The translations under genes and the position numbers were made by a program. Shown here piece by piece: positions 1-6,075 of a stretch of DNA of 8,291 nucleotides. The DNA comes from UBA965 sp046303375 (lineage in GTDB: Bacteria > Chloroflexota > Chloroflexia > Chloroflexales > Roseiflexaceae): assembly GCA_046303375.1 (NCBI GenBank), contig JBKCGB010000139.1, forward strand, positions 1 through 8,291, read 5' to 3'. How positions within the stretch are numbered: position 1 is the stretch's first letter; the number at the start of each line of letters is the position of its first letter. A model generated the notes under the pieces. The model was not told the DNA's origin. It worked only from the letters and a program-made list of their open reading frames with translations, and did no database searches.

Positions 1-216
1 GGGTACATCAAAGATTTACTTGCGCCGTTGCCGTTTCTCAAAGTGATGCCCACAGGTGGGATTGGTGCAGATAATCTCAAAAGTTACCTCGATGCAGGTG
101 CCGTAGGTGTGGGAATCGGTGGCAGTTTGGTGCCAGCGAAAGCGGTGCAGAACGGTGATTGGCAGGTATTGACCAATGGTGCCAAAGAATGCGTCGCTGC
201 CTTGAAGGGAGCATAA
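1..216 (+). CDS. eda: 2-dehydro-3-deoxyphosphogluconate (KDPG) aldolase, C-terminal part
   Basis: This is the last 71 residues of a class I KDPG aldolase; the reading frame is open to the left window edge, so the 5' part is missing. The enzyme is cytoplasmic and splits 2-keto-3-deoxy-6-phosphogluconate into pyruvate and glyceraldehyde-3-phosphate. The visible part carries the phosphate-binding end of the TIM barrel: MPTGGIGADNLKSYLDAGAV is the counterpart of the family CPTGGI segment, followed by GIGGSLVPAKAV, matching the family GGSWLVP segment. The Schiff-base lysine and catalytic glutamate would lie upstream, outside the window. The stop codon is 2 bases before kdgK, whose Shine-Dalgarno site lies inside this gene, so the two are almost certainly co-transcribed. 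The closely related KDPGal aldolase activity cannot be excluded from this fragment. Confidence 0.93.
   Translation, partial: GYIKDLLAPLPFLKVMPTGGIGADNLKSYLDAGAVGVGIGGSLVPAKAVQNGDWQVLTNGAKECVAALKGA
205..211 (+). promoter_or_regulatory. Ribosome binding site that sets the kdgK start
   Basis: AAGGGAG lies 7 bases before the ATG at 219, inside the end of the aldolase gene. It favours this ATG over the in-frame TTG at 159, which would give a 20-residue N-terminal extension overlapping the aldolase gene. The family N-terminus (a short lead into TFGE) also fits the ATG. Confidence 0.8.
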
Positions 217-218
217 AT

Positions 219-1130
219 ATGCCAGAAGTCATGACGTTTGGGGAGTGTATGGCGGTGCTCTATCCACCCGATCCGGTGACCATCGATGCAGCCCCGCTAC
301 TCAAGTGGGATATTGGTGGTGCAGAAGCCAATTGTGCCATTGCACTCGCACGTATGGGTGTATCAGTACGCTTTCACTCACGGGTGGGCAATGACCCGTT
401 TGGGCGCAAAATCATCGCCACACTCAGCGGCGAGGGCGTCGACACCAGTGCGGTGAGCATCGATGCGACGCGCCCGACGGGCGTTTTTTTTCGTGAGTGG
501 TTGGCAGATGGGGCCCGCCGTGTCTTCTATTATCGGAGCGGTTCAGCTGCTGCCAACATGGGTCCCGAAGACCTGGATGCGTCACAGTTTGTGGGGATTA
601 AGGCGCTACATTTGACGGGGATTACCCCGGCGCTGAGCGAGCGTGCAGCGGCCACATGTACCCGTGCCATTGCACTCGCCAAAGCGGCTGGCGTGATGAT
701 TACCTTTGACCCAAACTTCCGCCCACGGCTGTGGAGTGCCGCGCAGGCTCGTGCTACACTCACGCCACTTGCTGCCGCAAGTGACATCATTTTGATGGGT
801 CACGAAGACGCGGCTGCGCTCTTTGGCGAAGGCGACGATGAGCACTATTTGACGTCAGCCCAGCAGCTCGGCATCAAGACCATCGTACTCAAACGCGCAG
901 AACGTGGTGCGTTGGCGCTAGTTGACGGCCAACGCTACGAAGCCGAAGTCGTCAAAGCCGAGCGCGTCATCGACCCTGTGGGGGCTGGAGATGGCTTTGA
1001 TGCGGGATTCATTGCAGCGCGTCTCCGTGGCAAATCGATCCCCGAATCATTGCACGTTGGCGCCATTGTGGGTGCTGGCTCTGTCGCCCATCTCGGTGAC
1101 TATGCCGGCTATCCGACAATGCAGATCTAA
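219..1130 (+). CDS. kdgK: 2-keto-3-deoxygluconate kinase (PfkB family)
   Basis: A 303-residue sugar kinase of the ribokinase/PfkB family, close to the usual KdgK length. It transfers the ATP gamma-phosphate to 2-keto-3-deoxygluconate, giving KDPG, the substrate of the aldolase encoded just upstream. In order it shows the N-terminal strand MTFGECMAVLYP, the substrate-side GGAEAN motif (residues 33-38), YYRSGSAA (104-111), HLTGITPALS (131-140), FDPNFRPRLW (163-172) and the C-terminal PfkB signature DPVGAGDGFDAGF (252-264). Asp258 of GAGD is the expected catalytic base. The YYR and FDPN-RP-LW motifs are the ones that distinguish KDG kinases from fructokinases and ribokinases. The signature has Pro at 253 where Thr is most usual; this is a tolerated variation. 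The pair completes the lower part of hexuronate (galacturonate, glucuronate) or semi-phosphorylative Entner-Doudoroff catabolism. Confidence 0.92.
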   Translation: MPEVMTFGECMAVLYPPDPVTIDAAPLLKWDIGGAEANCAIALARMGVSVRFHSRVGNDPFGRKIIATLSGEGVDTSAVSIDATRPTGVFFREWLADGARRVFYYRSGSAAANMGPEDLDASQFVGIKALHLTGITPALSERAAATCTRAIALAKAAGVMITFDPNFRPRLWSAAQARATLTPLAAASDIILMGHEDAAALFGEGDDEHYLTSAQQLGIKTIVLKRAERGALALVDGQRYEAEVVKAERVIDPVGAGDGFDAGFIAARLRGKSIPESLHVGAIVGAGSVAHLGDYAGYPTMQI

Positions 1131-1139
1131 CGCAACACA

Positions 1140-1178
1140 CAACCCATCAGCAGGCATTCTGCGCCTGCTGATGGGTTG
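1140..1178. terminator. Long perfect hairpin between convergent kdgK and malQ
   Basis: Arms at 1140-1155 and 1163-1178 pair perfectly over 16 bp around a 7-base loop. The hairpin begins 10 bases after the kdgK stop and ends 30 bases beyond the malQ stop, so it could serve transcripts from both sides. Neither strand has a T-tract after the stem: plus reads into GGTCGTGGG and minus into TGTGTTGCG. It is therefore not a textbook intrinsic terminator. It may end transcription without a U-tract or protect 3' ends of messages from exonucleases. Confidence 0.7.
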
Positions 1179-1208
1179 GGGTCGTGGGTACACACAGGCA
1201 TTTACGGT

Positions 1209-2693
1209 TTAGCCCCGGTTGAAACGCACGGTCAGCTGTGTGAGGCGCTCCAACATGGCATCAGAAATATCTGTGTAACGGAAACGCCACCCCCAGTTGC
1301 CACCAAGTCGCCCCGGGTAATTCATGCGGGCGGCGGTAGGTAGACTGAGGATGTCTTGTAGCGGAGCAATTGCCGTCTGTGCCACTGATCCCCATGCTAG
1401 GCGGATGAGATCCCATGCGGGGTCGACACTCTGCTCGTTGACCCCGGCCACGTAGCGCATGTACTCTTGTTCGTGATGCGGGGCGCTTTGGTACCACCCC
1501 ACACTTGTGTCATTGTCGTGTGTGCCCGTGTAGACCACACAGTGTGGGATATGATTGTGCGGCAAAAATGGCTCTTTGGGGTCGCCGTGGAAGGCAAATT
1601 GCAGAATTTTCATGCCAGGTAGCATGTTGGCGTCACGGATATGCTCGACATCGGGGGTGATTACGCCCAGGTCTTCGGCAATAATCGGCAGTTTACCCAA
1701 GGCCTTGGTCAGCGCATCAAAGAGGTCCATACCAGGGCCAGGCACCCACTTCCCAACGCGTGCAGTAGGCTCACTCGCCGGGACTTCCCAGTAGGCTGCA
1801 AAACCACGGAAGTGGTCAAGGCGGATGAGGTCGTACAACGCGGCATTTGACCGGATGCGTGCAATCCACCAGGCGTATTTTTGCGATTTGTGTACATCCC
1901 AACGGTAGAGCGGGTTGCCCCAGCGTTGACCGTCTTCGCTGAAGTAGTCTGGTGGCACACCAGCCACGACGGTGGGTAAGCCGACTTCATCCAGAAAAAA
2001 GAGCTCAGGCGCACTCCACACGTCAGCACTGTCATACGCCACAAAAATCGGTGCATCGCCGATAATGATGATTCCACGACTATTGGCGTAGTGGCGTAGC
2101 GCCCGCCACTGTTTAAAAAAGAGCCATTGTGTATACGCATAAAACGACACCTCTGCTTGGAGCCCGCGACTTGCGTCAGTCAGTGCGGTCACGTCGCGTT
2201 TAGCAAGTGGCTCAGGCCAGCTGCTCCACACTGCACCACCGTGATGGTCTTTGAGTGCCATGAACAAGGCGAAATTGCCGAGCCACGCTGATTCGTCACC
2301 ACAAAATGCTTCGAACTCGCGGTGTGCTTGGGGTGGTGCCGAGCGGAAACGTGCAAACGAGCGGCGCAACAGCGTCATCTTGCTGGGAATCACCGCACCG
2401 TAGTCGATGAGAGTATCACTGTGGCGTGGGTAGTCTGCCACATCATCGGCATGCAACAACCCCTCGCTCAACAACATGTCGGGACTGATAAGCAGTGGAT
2501 TCCCTGCAAATGCAGAAAAGCACTGGTACGGCGAATCGCCGTACCCGGTAGGACCGAGTGGGAGCACTTGCCAGATTTTTTGGTTGGTGTGCAACAGCAA
2601 ATCAATGAACTGATAGGCTGCAGCCCCAAGATCGCCAATCCCCCAACGTGACGGCAGGGAGGTGGGATGAAGCAGAATTCCACTACGTCGCAT
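1209..2693 (-). CDS. malQ: 4-alpha-glucanotransferase (amylomaltase, GH77)
   Basis: A complete 494-residue GH77 amylomaltase, typical of the short bacterial type without N-terminal extra domains. It disproportionates maltodextrins by moving alpha-1,4-glucan segments between acceptors, releasing glucose, in cytoplasmic maltodextrin and glycogen metabolism. Motifs in order: the N-terminal SGILLHPTSLPS (4-15), GDSPYQCFSAFAGNP (52-66), IIGDAPIFVAYDSADVW (210-226), RLDHFRGF (291-298) with the nucleophile Asp293, IIAEDLGVITPDV (337-349) with acid/base Glu340, TGTHDNDT (389-396) with transition-state-stabilising Asp393, and RMNYPG (456-461). All three catalytic acids are present. The start ATG has AGGA (plus 2701-2704) 7 bases upstream. 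It lies 30 bases downstream of the J-domain gene on the same strand, so the two are probably one transcript. Confidence 0.97.
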   Translation of the reverse strand: MRRSGILLHPTSLPSRWGIGDLGAAAYQFIDLLLHTNQKIWQVLPLGPTGYGDSPYQCFSAFAGNPLLISPDMLLSEGLLHADDVADYPRHSDTLIDYGAVIPSKMTLLRRSFARFRSAPPQAHREFEAFCGDESAWLGNFALFMALKDHHGGAVWSSWPEPLAKRDVTALTDASRGLQAEVSFYAYTQWLFFKQWRALRHYANSRGIIIIGDAPIFVAYDSADVWSAPELFFLDEVGLPTVVAGVPPDYFSEDGQRWGNPLYRWDVHKSQKYAWWIARIRSNAALYDLIRLDHFRGFAAYWEVPASEPTARVGKWVPGPGMDLFDALTKALGKLPIIAEDLGVITPDVEHIRDANMLPGMKILQFAFHGDPKEPFLPHNHIPHCVVYTGTHDNDTSVGWYQSAPHHEQEYMRYVAGVNEQSVDPAWDLIRLAWGSVAQTAIAPLQDILSLPTAARMNYPGRLGGNWGWRFRYTDISDAMLERLTQLTVRFNRG

Positions 2694-2723
2694 ATGCCAT
2701 TCCTACTACTAAAATGTCCGGTT

Positions 2724-3122
2724 TCACAGTTTTTCGATTTGGTCGAGAAACTTGTTCCATTGTTTCATTCGCTCAGTGTCACCACCATGGTCAGGGTGAT
2801 GGAGCCGTGCCATGGCGCGCCGGATTGCATTGACTTCGTCCGTCTTGAGCAATGGGAACGTATCGTAGGTAATGACACCCTGGCGTTCGGCGCGCATGCG
2901 CCACATATCACGTTCGCGCTCAATTTGTACATGTTCGCGGTTGATTTCAATGATGTTTTGTTTCATTTGTTCATAGGCACGTTGAGTTTGCTGCTGTTGC
3001 TGTTGCTCGTCCGCAAGCCGACGCATCAAGGTGCGAATCATCCGCTGCGCTTCATCGAGTTCACGTTGTAATAGTTCTGTGGTGTCCTCTTTGAGCCACA
3101 GGCGCGTGTTCTGGTTACTCAC
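2724..3122 (-). CDS. Small coiled-coil protein with C-terminal J-domain (DnaJ-like)
   Basis: With the GTG start at 3122 this is a 132-residue cytoplasmic protein without signal or membrane segments. Residues about 12-80 are highly charged and heptad-like (LLQRELDEAQRMIRTLMRRL, then REHVQIERERDMWRMRAE), so a coiled coil is likely, interrupted by six glutamines at 40-45. The last 45 residues resemble a J-domain: a helix II-like VNAIRRAMARL runs into the invariant HPD motif (109-111) within HHPDHGGD, then a helix III-like TERMKQWNKFLDQIEKL closes the protein. J-domains stimulate the DnaK ATPase through HPD. Here helix I is short or poorly conserved, and there is no G/F region, zinc domain or substrate-binding domain as in true DnaJ, so the coiled coil may be the targeting part. 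No specific role is known to me. It is upstream of malQ and probably in the same operon. An in-frame TTG at 3146 would add 8 residues. Confidence 0.8.
   Translation of the reverse strand: MSNQNTRLWLKEDTTELLQRELDEAQRMIRTLMRRLADEQQQQQQTQRAYEQMKQNIIEINREHVQIERERDMWRMRAERQGVITYDTFPLLKTDEVNAIRRAMARLHHPDHGGDTERMKQWNKFLDQIEKL
2988..3005 (-). repeat. Glutamine tract (mixed CAA/CAG) in the J-domain protein
   Basis: Six consecutive glutamine codons, mixed CAA and CAG, sit in the middle of the predicted coiled coil. The codon mixing argues against an unstable pure triplet repeat. It could be a flexible hinge between two helical segments. Confidence 0.7.
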
Positions 3123-3126
3123 ACTA

Positions 3127-3131
3127 CCCTC
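3127..3131 (-). promoter_or_regulatory. Ribosome binding site favouring GTG start of the J-domain gene
   Basis: On the minus strand GAGGG ends 4 bases before the GTG whose first base is 3122. It is a better Shine-Dalgarno match than AAGAG ahead of the upstream in-frame TTG at 3146. A start at 3122 also leaves a normal leader of about 34 bases from the nearby -10-like element, whereas the TTG would leave only about 10. Confidence 0.6.
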
Positions 3132-3162
3132 AACGGATGTACACAATCGACTCTTGTGGCAT

Positions 3163-3168
3163 AGTATA
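3163..3168 (-). promoter_or_regulatory. Possible -10 element for the J-domain/malQ operon
   Basis: The minus strand reads TATACT, one base off the TATAAT consensus, in the 111-base gap between divergent genes. Spacings of 16-18 bases upstream show no convincing -35 hexamer (the 17-base position reads GCCACC), so it is a weak call based on the -10 match and its position. Confidence 0.35.
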
Positions 3169-3197
3169 CCACCTCAGCATGGGATGGTGGCTTGCGT

Positions 3198-3203
3198 TAC
3201 AAT
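3198..3203 (+). promoter_or_regulatory. Possible -10 element for the aldo/keto reductase gene
   Basis: TACAAT, one base off TATAAT, lies 30 bases before the reductase ATG. No good -35 hexamer is visible at the proper spacing. The divergent arrangement requires a promoter in this gap, which is the main support. Confidence 0.3.
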
Positions 3204-3233
3204 ACCGGTGAGTGATTTGTAGAGGAGTGCATC

Positions 3234-4193
3234 ATGCAAACTCGTCGTATGGGGCGTACTGGGCTGAACGTGACCCCGATTTGTTTTGGTGGCAATGTGT
3301 TGGGCTGGACAACCGACCGCGCCCGTTCGTTTGACGTGCTCGACACGTTTGTGGCAGGTGGTGGTAATTTCATCGATACTGCCGACGTGTATTCACGTTG
3401 GGCTCCCGGTCACGTGGGCGGTGAATCCGAAGTCATTCTGGGTGATTGGATGCAAGAGCGTGGCAATCGCCACTCCCTGATTGTGGCAACCAAAGTGGGG
3501 ATGCGCATGGGCGATGGTGCCAACGACGAAGGACTGTCACGATTGCGCATCGTCAAGTGTGTCGAAGATTCGCTTCGGCGCCTCAAAACGGACTACATTG
3601 ATCTCTACCAATCACATGCTGATGACCTCAATACGCCGCTCGATGAAACATTGCGCGCCTACGAGGATCTCATCCGCGCTGGCAAGGTACGCTATATCGG
3701 CGCGTCCAACTTTAGTGCGTGGCGCCTGACCAAGGCCTTGTGGACCAGCGAGCGTATCAACGTGTCACGCTACGAGTGTGTGCAACCGCGCTACAACCTG
3801 GTGATGCGCGCCGACTACGAGCGTGAGCTCGAGCCAATGTGCATCAGCGAAGGTGTGGGCGTGATTACCTATTCTTCACTGGCAAGTGGCTTTTTCTCAG
3901 GAAAATATCGCGCTGGGCAGGCTTTGCCCAATACGCCGCGCGCCGGTGGGGTGCAGAATAATTATATGAATGAGCGCGGCTTTGCGATTTTGGCCGAAGT
4001 CGAGCGCATCGCCCAAGAGCTCAACACCACACCCGGTCAAGTCGCCTTGGCATGGATTATGGCACGTCCAGGTATCACCGCAGCTATTGCAAGCGGGACA
4101 ACCCGTGCACAAGTGCAGGATTTGACGGCAGCGGCTACACTCGTGTTGCCAGCGGATGCTATCAAACGCCTGACGGATGTGAGTGCATCATAG
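3234..4193 (+). CDS. Aldo/keto reductase
   Basis: A complete 319-residue NADPH-dependent oxidoreductase of the aldo/keto reductase superfamily, usual length, cytoplasmic TIM barrel. The N-terminal MQTRRMGRTGLNVTPICFGG is the typical opening. The catalytic tetrad is intact: Asp48 and Tyr53 in NFIDTADVYS, Lys87 in VATKVG and His128 in YQSHADD. GKVRYIGASNF (about 149-160) and the C-terminal ITAAIASGTTRAQVQDL carry the conserved cofactor-side positions. The type resembles YajO/Gfo-neighbouring sugar-aldehyde reductases, but the substrate cannot be read from the sequence. The start is supported by AGAGGAG (3221-3227) 6 bases before the ATG. It is a single-gene unit, divergent from the J-domain/malQ pair and convergent with the transporter operon. 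A role in carbonyl or sugar metabolism is inferred only from the neighbourhood. Confidence 0.93.
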   Translation: MQTRRMGRTGLNVTPICFGGNVLGWTTDRARSFDVLDTFVAGGGNFIDTADVYSRWAPGHVGGESEVILGDWMQERGNRHSLIVATKVGMRMGDGANDEGLSRLRIVKCVEDSLRRLKTDYIDLYQSHADDLNTPLDETLRAYEDLIRAGKVRYIGASNFSAWRLTKALWTSERINVSRYECVQPRYNLVMRADYERELEPMCISEGVGVITYSSLASGFFSGKYRAGQALPNTPRAGGVQNNYMNERGFAILAEVERIAQELNTTPGQVALAWIMARPGITAAIASGTTRAQVQDLTAAATLVLPADAIKRLTDVSAS

Positions 4194-4220
4194 CGATATG
4201 CGTTGGAGTGAGTGTGTGTG

Positions 4221-4254
4221 CAGGCGCGTTGCATGACACCATGCAACGCGCCTG
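4221..4254. terminator. Long perfect hairpin between convergent reductase and permease genes
   Basis: Arms at 4221-4235 and 4240-4254 pair perfectly over 15 bp, G+C rich, around a 4-base loop (ACAC on plus). It lies 27 bases after the reductase stop and 5 bases after the permease stop, so it can act for both transcripts. No T-tract follows on either strand: plus continues TGGTATTAA and minus continues CACACACAC. It has the same design as the hairpin at 1140-1178. Confidence 0.72.
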
Positions 4255-4259
4255 TGGTA

Positions 4260-5129
4260 TTAATTGCCTGCCATGGCACCGGCCATCATGCCGCGTACCA
4301 GATAACGTCGCGCCAATACAAAGAAGAGCAGCGATGGCAAAAAGTAGATAATTGACATGGCATTCATCATGCGGTAGTCGATATTGGTATAGCCGATAAT
4401 CGAGCGAAAAAGTCCAAGCGGAAGCAAGAATTTGTCCGGCGATGACAACAAAATCAACGGCATGAAAAATGCCGACCACGCAGAATTAAATGCGAGCACG
4501 GATGCGGCACCTAACCCAGGGAGTGAGAGTGGTAGCATGACGTGCCACAAAATACCCCAACGGGTGGCACCGTCGAGCGCCGCTGATTCTTCGAGTTCGC
4601 GTGGGACTTCATCGAAAAATCCTTTCATGACCCATAGCAAAAAGGGAATCTGTGCGGCAGTTAAGCCGATGGTCACCCCAAACAACGAATCAACTAAGCG
4701 GAGCTCACGCATGATAATAAAGAATGGCAAAATAGTAGCAGTGGAGGGGATAATTTGGATGAGCAAAAACGCATACATCAAGGCACGTTTGAAGCGGAAG
4801 TCGCTACGCGATAGGGTGTAGCCACCGAGTGCACTGAAGATGACCGCCAGTCCCACACCCCCAACCGTGGTAATCAGGCTGTTGCGCAGCAGGATGAGTG
4901 CCTTGCCACGGCCAAAAATTGCATCGTCGAACCCTTTGAGTGTCCATGCATCTGGCCAGTACAAATAGAGTCCTGAGACGTTTTCTGGTTTGATAGAAAA
5001 GGCACTCAAGAGTGGCCACACAAATGGAATCAAACAAAATAGACTTAACACAATCATAAACAAATAGATGCCGATGAGTGACACACGTTGACTGAGTGAT
5101 GGGGAAGTCTGCATAATGCGTTGGCGCAT
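4260..5129 (-). CDS. Carbohydrate ABC transporter permease, MalG type
   Basis: A complete 289-residue inner-membrane permease of the binding-protein-dependent sugar transporter family (MalG/UgpE-like). Hydrophobic stretches suggest about six membrane helices, the first at about 18-42. The cytoplasmic EAA loop that contacts the ATPase is clear at about 180-205: EESAALDGATRW followed by VMLPLSLPGLG. The C-terminal RRYLVRGMMAGAMAGN matches the characteristic MalG-family tail (RYLVRG--AGAVKG). The ATG has GAGAGG 5 bases upstream, which overlaps the stop of the preceding permease gene; the gap between the genes is only 10 bases. It is the last gene of the operon. The transported sugar cannot be told from the permease sequence. 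Confidence 0.94.
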   Translation of the reverse strand: MRQRIMQTSPSLSQRVSLIGIYLFMIVLSLFCLIPFVWPLLSAFSIKPENVSGLYLYWPDAWTLKGFDDAIFGRGKALILLRNSLITTVGGVGLAVIFSALGGYTLSRSDFRFKRALMYAFLLIQIIPSTATILPFFIIMRELRLVDSLFGVTIGLTAAQIPFLLWVMKGFFDEVPRELEESAALDGATRWGILWHVMLPLSLPGLGAASVLAFNSAWSAFFMPLILLSSPDKFLLPLGLFRSIIGYTNIDYRMMNAMSIIYFLPSLLFFVLARRYLVRGMMAGAMAGN

Positions 5130-5139
5130 GTGAACCTCT

Positions 5140-6018
5140 CTAGAGCGTCACACGTAAGAGACGTATGTAGATAATGCCAATGACGAGACTCAAACAGAGC
5201 AAAATGACTGATGCTGCACTCCCCAGCCCAAGCTCGTAGAATTTAAAACTCTGGTCGTAGATGTAAATACCAACGAGTTGGGTTGCATTACCGGGACCGC
5301 CACGTGTCAACGTATAAACTAAATCAAAGACACCCAAACAGCCGAGTGTATTAAGCAACAACCACAACATAATGACATAACGAATAAGGGGCAAGCGTAT
5401 GCGGATCAGCGTTTGCCACGGGCTTGCACCATCGATGTGTGCTGCTTCGATGACCTCGTTGGGAACGTTTTCGAGGCCTGCCAAAAACATAATCATGGCA
5501 AACCCTGAATTGTTCCAGAAATTTACGAGTGTCACAGAGAGCATGGGTGCTTCACGTAGCCATGCGATTGGTTCGACTCCAAACAAGCTCATAAATCGGT
5601 TTAACGTACCGTATTCACCCATTGCAAGCATTGATGACCAAATCAGCGACTGAATCACACCAGGGATGACCATGGGCAGCACAACCACAGCGAGTAGGAA
5701 CGTTTTGCCCCATAATTTGGCACGGTTTAAAAATAACGCAGTTGCCATGCCAATGGTGAATTGACCGAGATTCGTCCACAAGGTATACCACAACGTCAAA
5801 CTCACAGAGTGACGAAATGTTTCGTTTTCAAATAGCCGGATGTAATTTGAAATACCGACATATCCGTAGGTGACTGCGCGCTCGCCGGTGAGGGCACGAT
5901 CCGTAAAACTCACCCCAATTGCCCATAATGCGGGCAAAATGGTAAACACGAATACCGTTAATACTGCGGGTACCAAAAAAATGAACAGCATGTTGCGTTC
6001 AGAGCGACGGCTAATCAT
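5140..6018 (-). CDS. Carbohydrate ABC transporter permease, MalF/UgpA type
   Basis: A 292-residue inner-membrane permease that pairs with the MalG-type protein encoded 10 bases downstream. It opens with MISRRSERNM and a first membrane helix at about 11-36. The EAA loop is VIEAAHIDGASPWQTLIRIR followed by LPLIRYV (about 189-215), and LTRGGPGNAT (237-246) is the hallmark of the MalF/UgpA side. The length matches UgpA-like permeases without the large MalF periplasmic loop. I chose the ATG at 6018 because AGGAG lies 5 bases upstream. An in-frame GTG at 6036 would fall within the inverted repeat at 6030-6062 and has no Shine-Dalgarno site. Confidence 0.94.
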   Translation of the reverse strand: MISRRSERNMLFIFLVPAVLTVFVFTILPALWAIGVSFTDRALTGERAVTYGYVGISNYIRLFENETFRHSVSLTLWYTLWTNLGQFTIGMATALFLNRAKLWGKTFLLAVVVLPMVIPGVIQSLIWSSMLAMGEYGTLNRFMSLFGVEPIAWLREAPMLSVTLVNFWNNSGFAMIMFLAGLENVPNEVIEAAHIDGASPWQTLIRIRLPLIRYVIMLWLLLNTLGCLGVFDLVYTLTRGGPGNATQLVGIYIYDQSFKFYELGLGSAASVILLCLSLVIGIIYIRLLRVTL

Positions 6019-6023
6019 AACAA

Positions 6024-6028
6024 CTCCT
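6024..6028 (-). promoter_or_regulatory. Ribosome binding site that sets the MalF-type permease start
   Basis: AGGAG on the minus strand, 5 bases before ATG 6018, begins two bases past the hairpin at 6030-6062. The stem leaves this site just free, so translation can start downstream of the structure. Confidence 0.8.
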
Positions 6029-6029
6029 G

Positions 6030-6062
6030 ACACCACATGCGAGCATCGCTCGCATGTGGTGT
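6030..6062 (-). terminator. Intra-operon perfect hairpin between binding-protein and permease genes
   Basis: Arms at 6030-6044 and 6048-6062 pair perfectly over 15 bp around a 3-base loop. It sits in the 57-base gap between the binding-protein stop (6076) and the first permease start (6018). No T-tract follows on the minus strand (it continues CAGGAGTTGTT into the permease ribosome binding site), so it is more likely a partial terminator or mRNA-stabilising element than a full stop. Such structures after malE-like genes raise the level of binding protein relative to permeases in known systems; that role here is inferred. Confidence 0.65.
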
Positions 6063-6075
6063 ATTGTGATGCCTA

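Noticed and set aside
159..218. TTG start giving a 20-residue longer KdgK
   Set aside because: It overlaps the aldolase coding region and the extra residues match no KDG kinase N-terminus. The ATG at 219 has a proper Shine-Dalgarno site and begins right at the family motif.
2985..3008. Triplet repeat as a possible unstable microsatellite or CRISPR-like repeat
   Set aside because: It is a short run of mixed CAA/CAG glutamine codons in frame within a gene, with no spacer structure.
2667..3071. 134-residue plus-strand open frame with a leucine-rich, membrane-like stretch
   Set aside because: The leucine run is the antisense of the glutamine tract of the J-domain protein, whose minus-strand frame has a recognisable HPD motif.
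1140..6062. The three long hairpins as copies of one dispersed repeat family
   Set aside because: Their stem sequences are unrelated to each other; only the architecture is shared.
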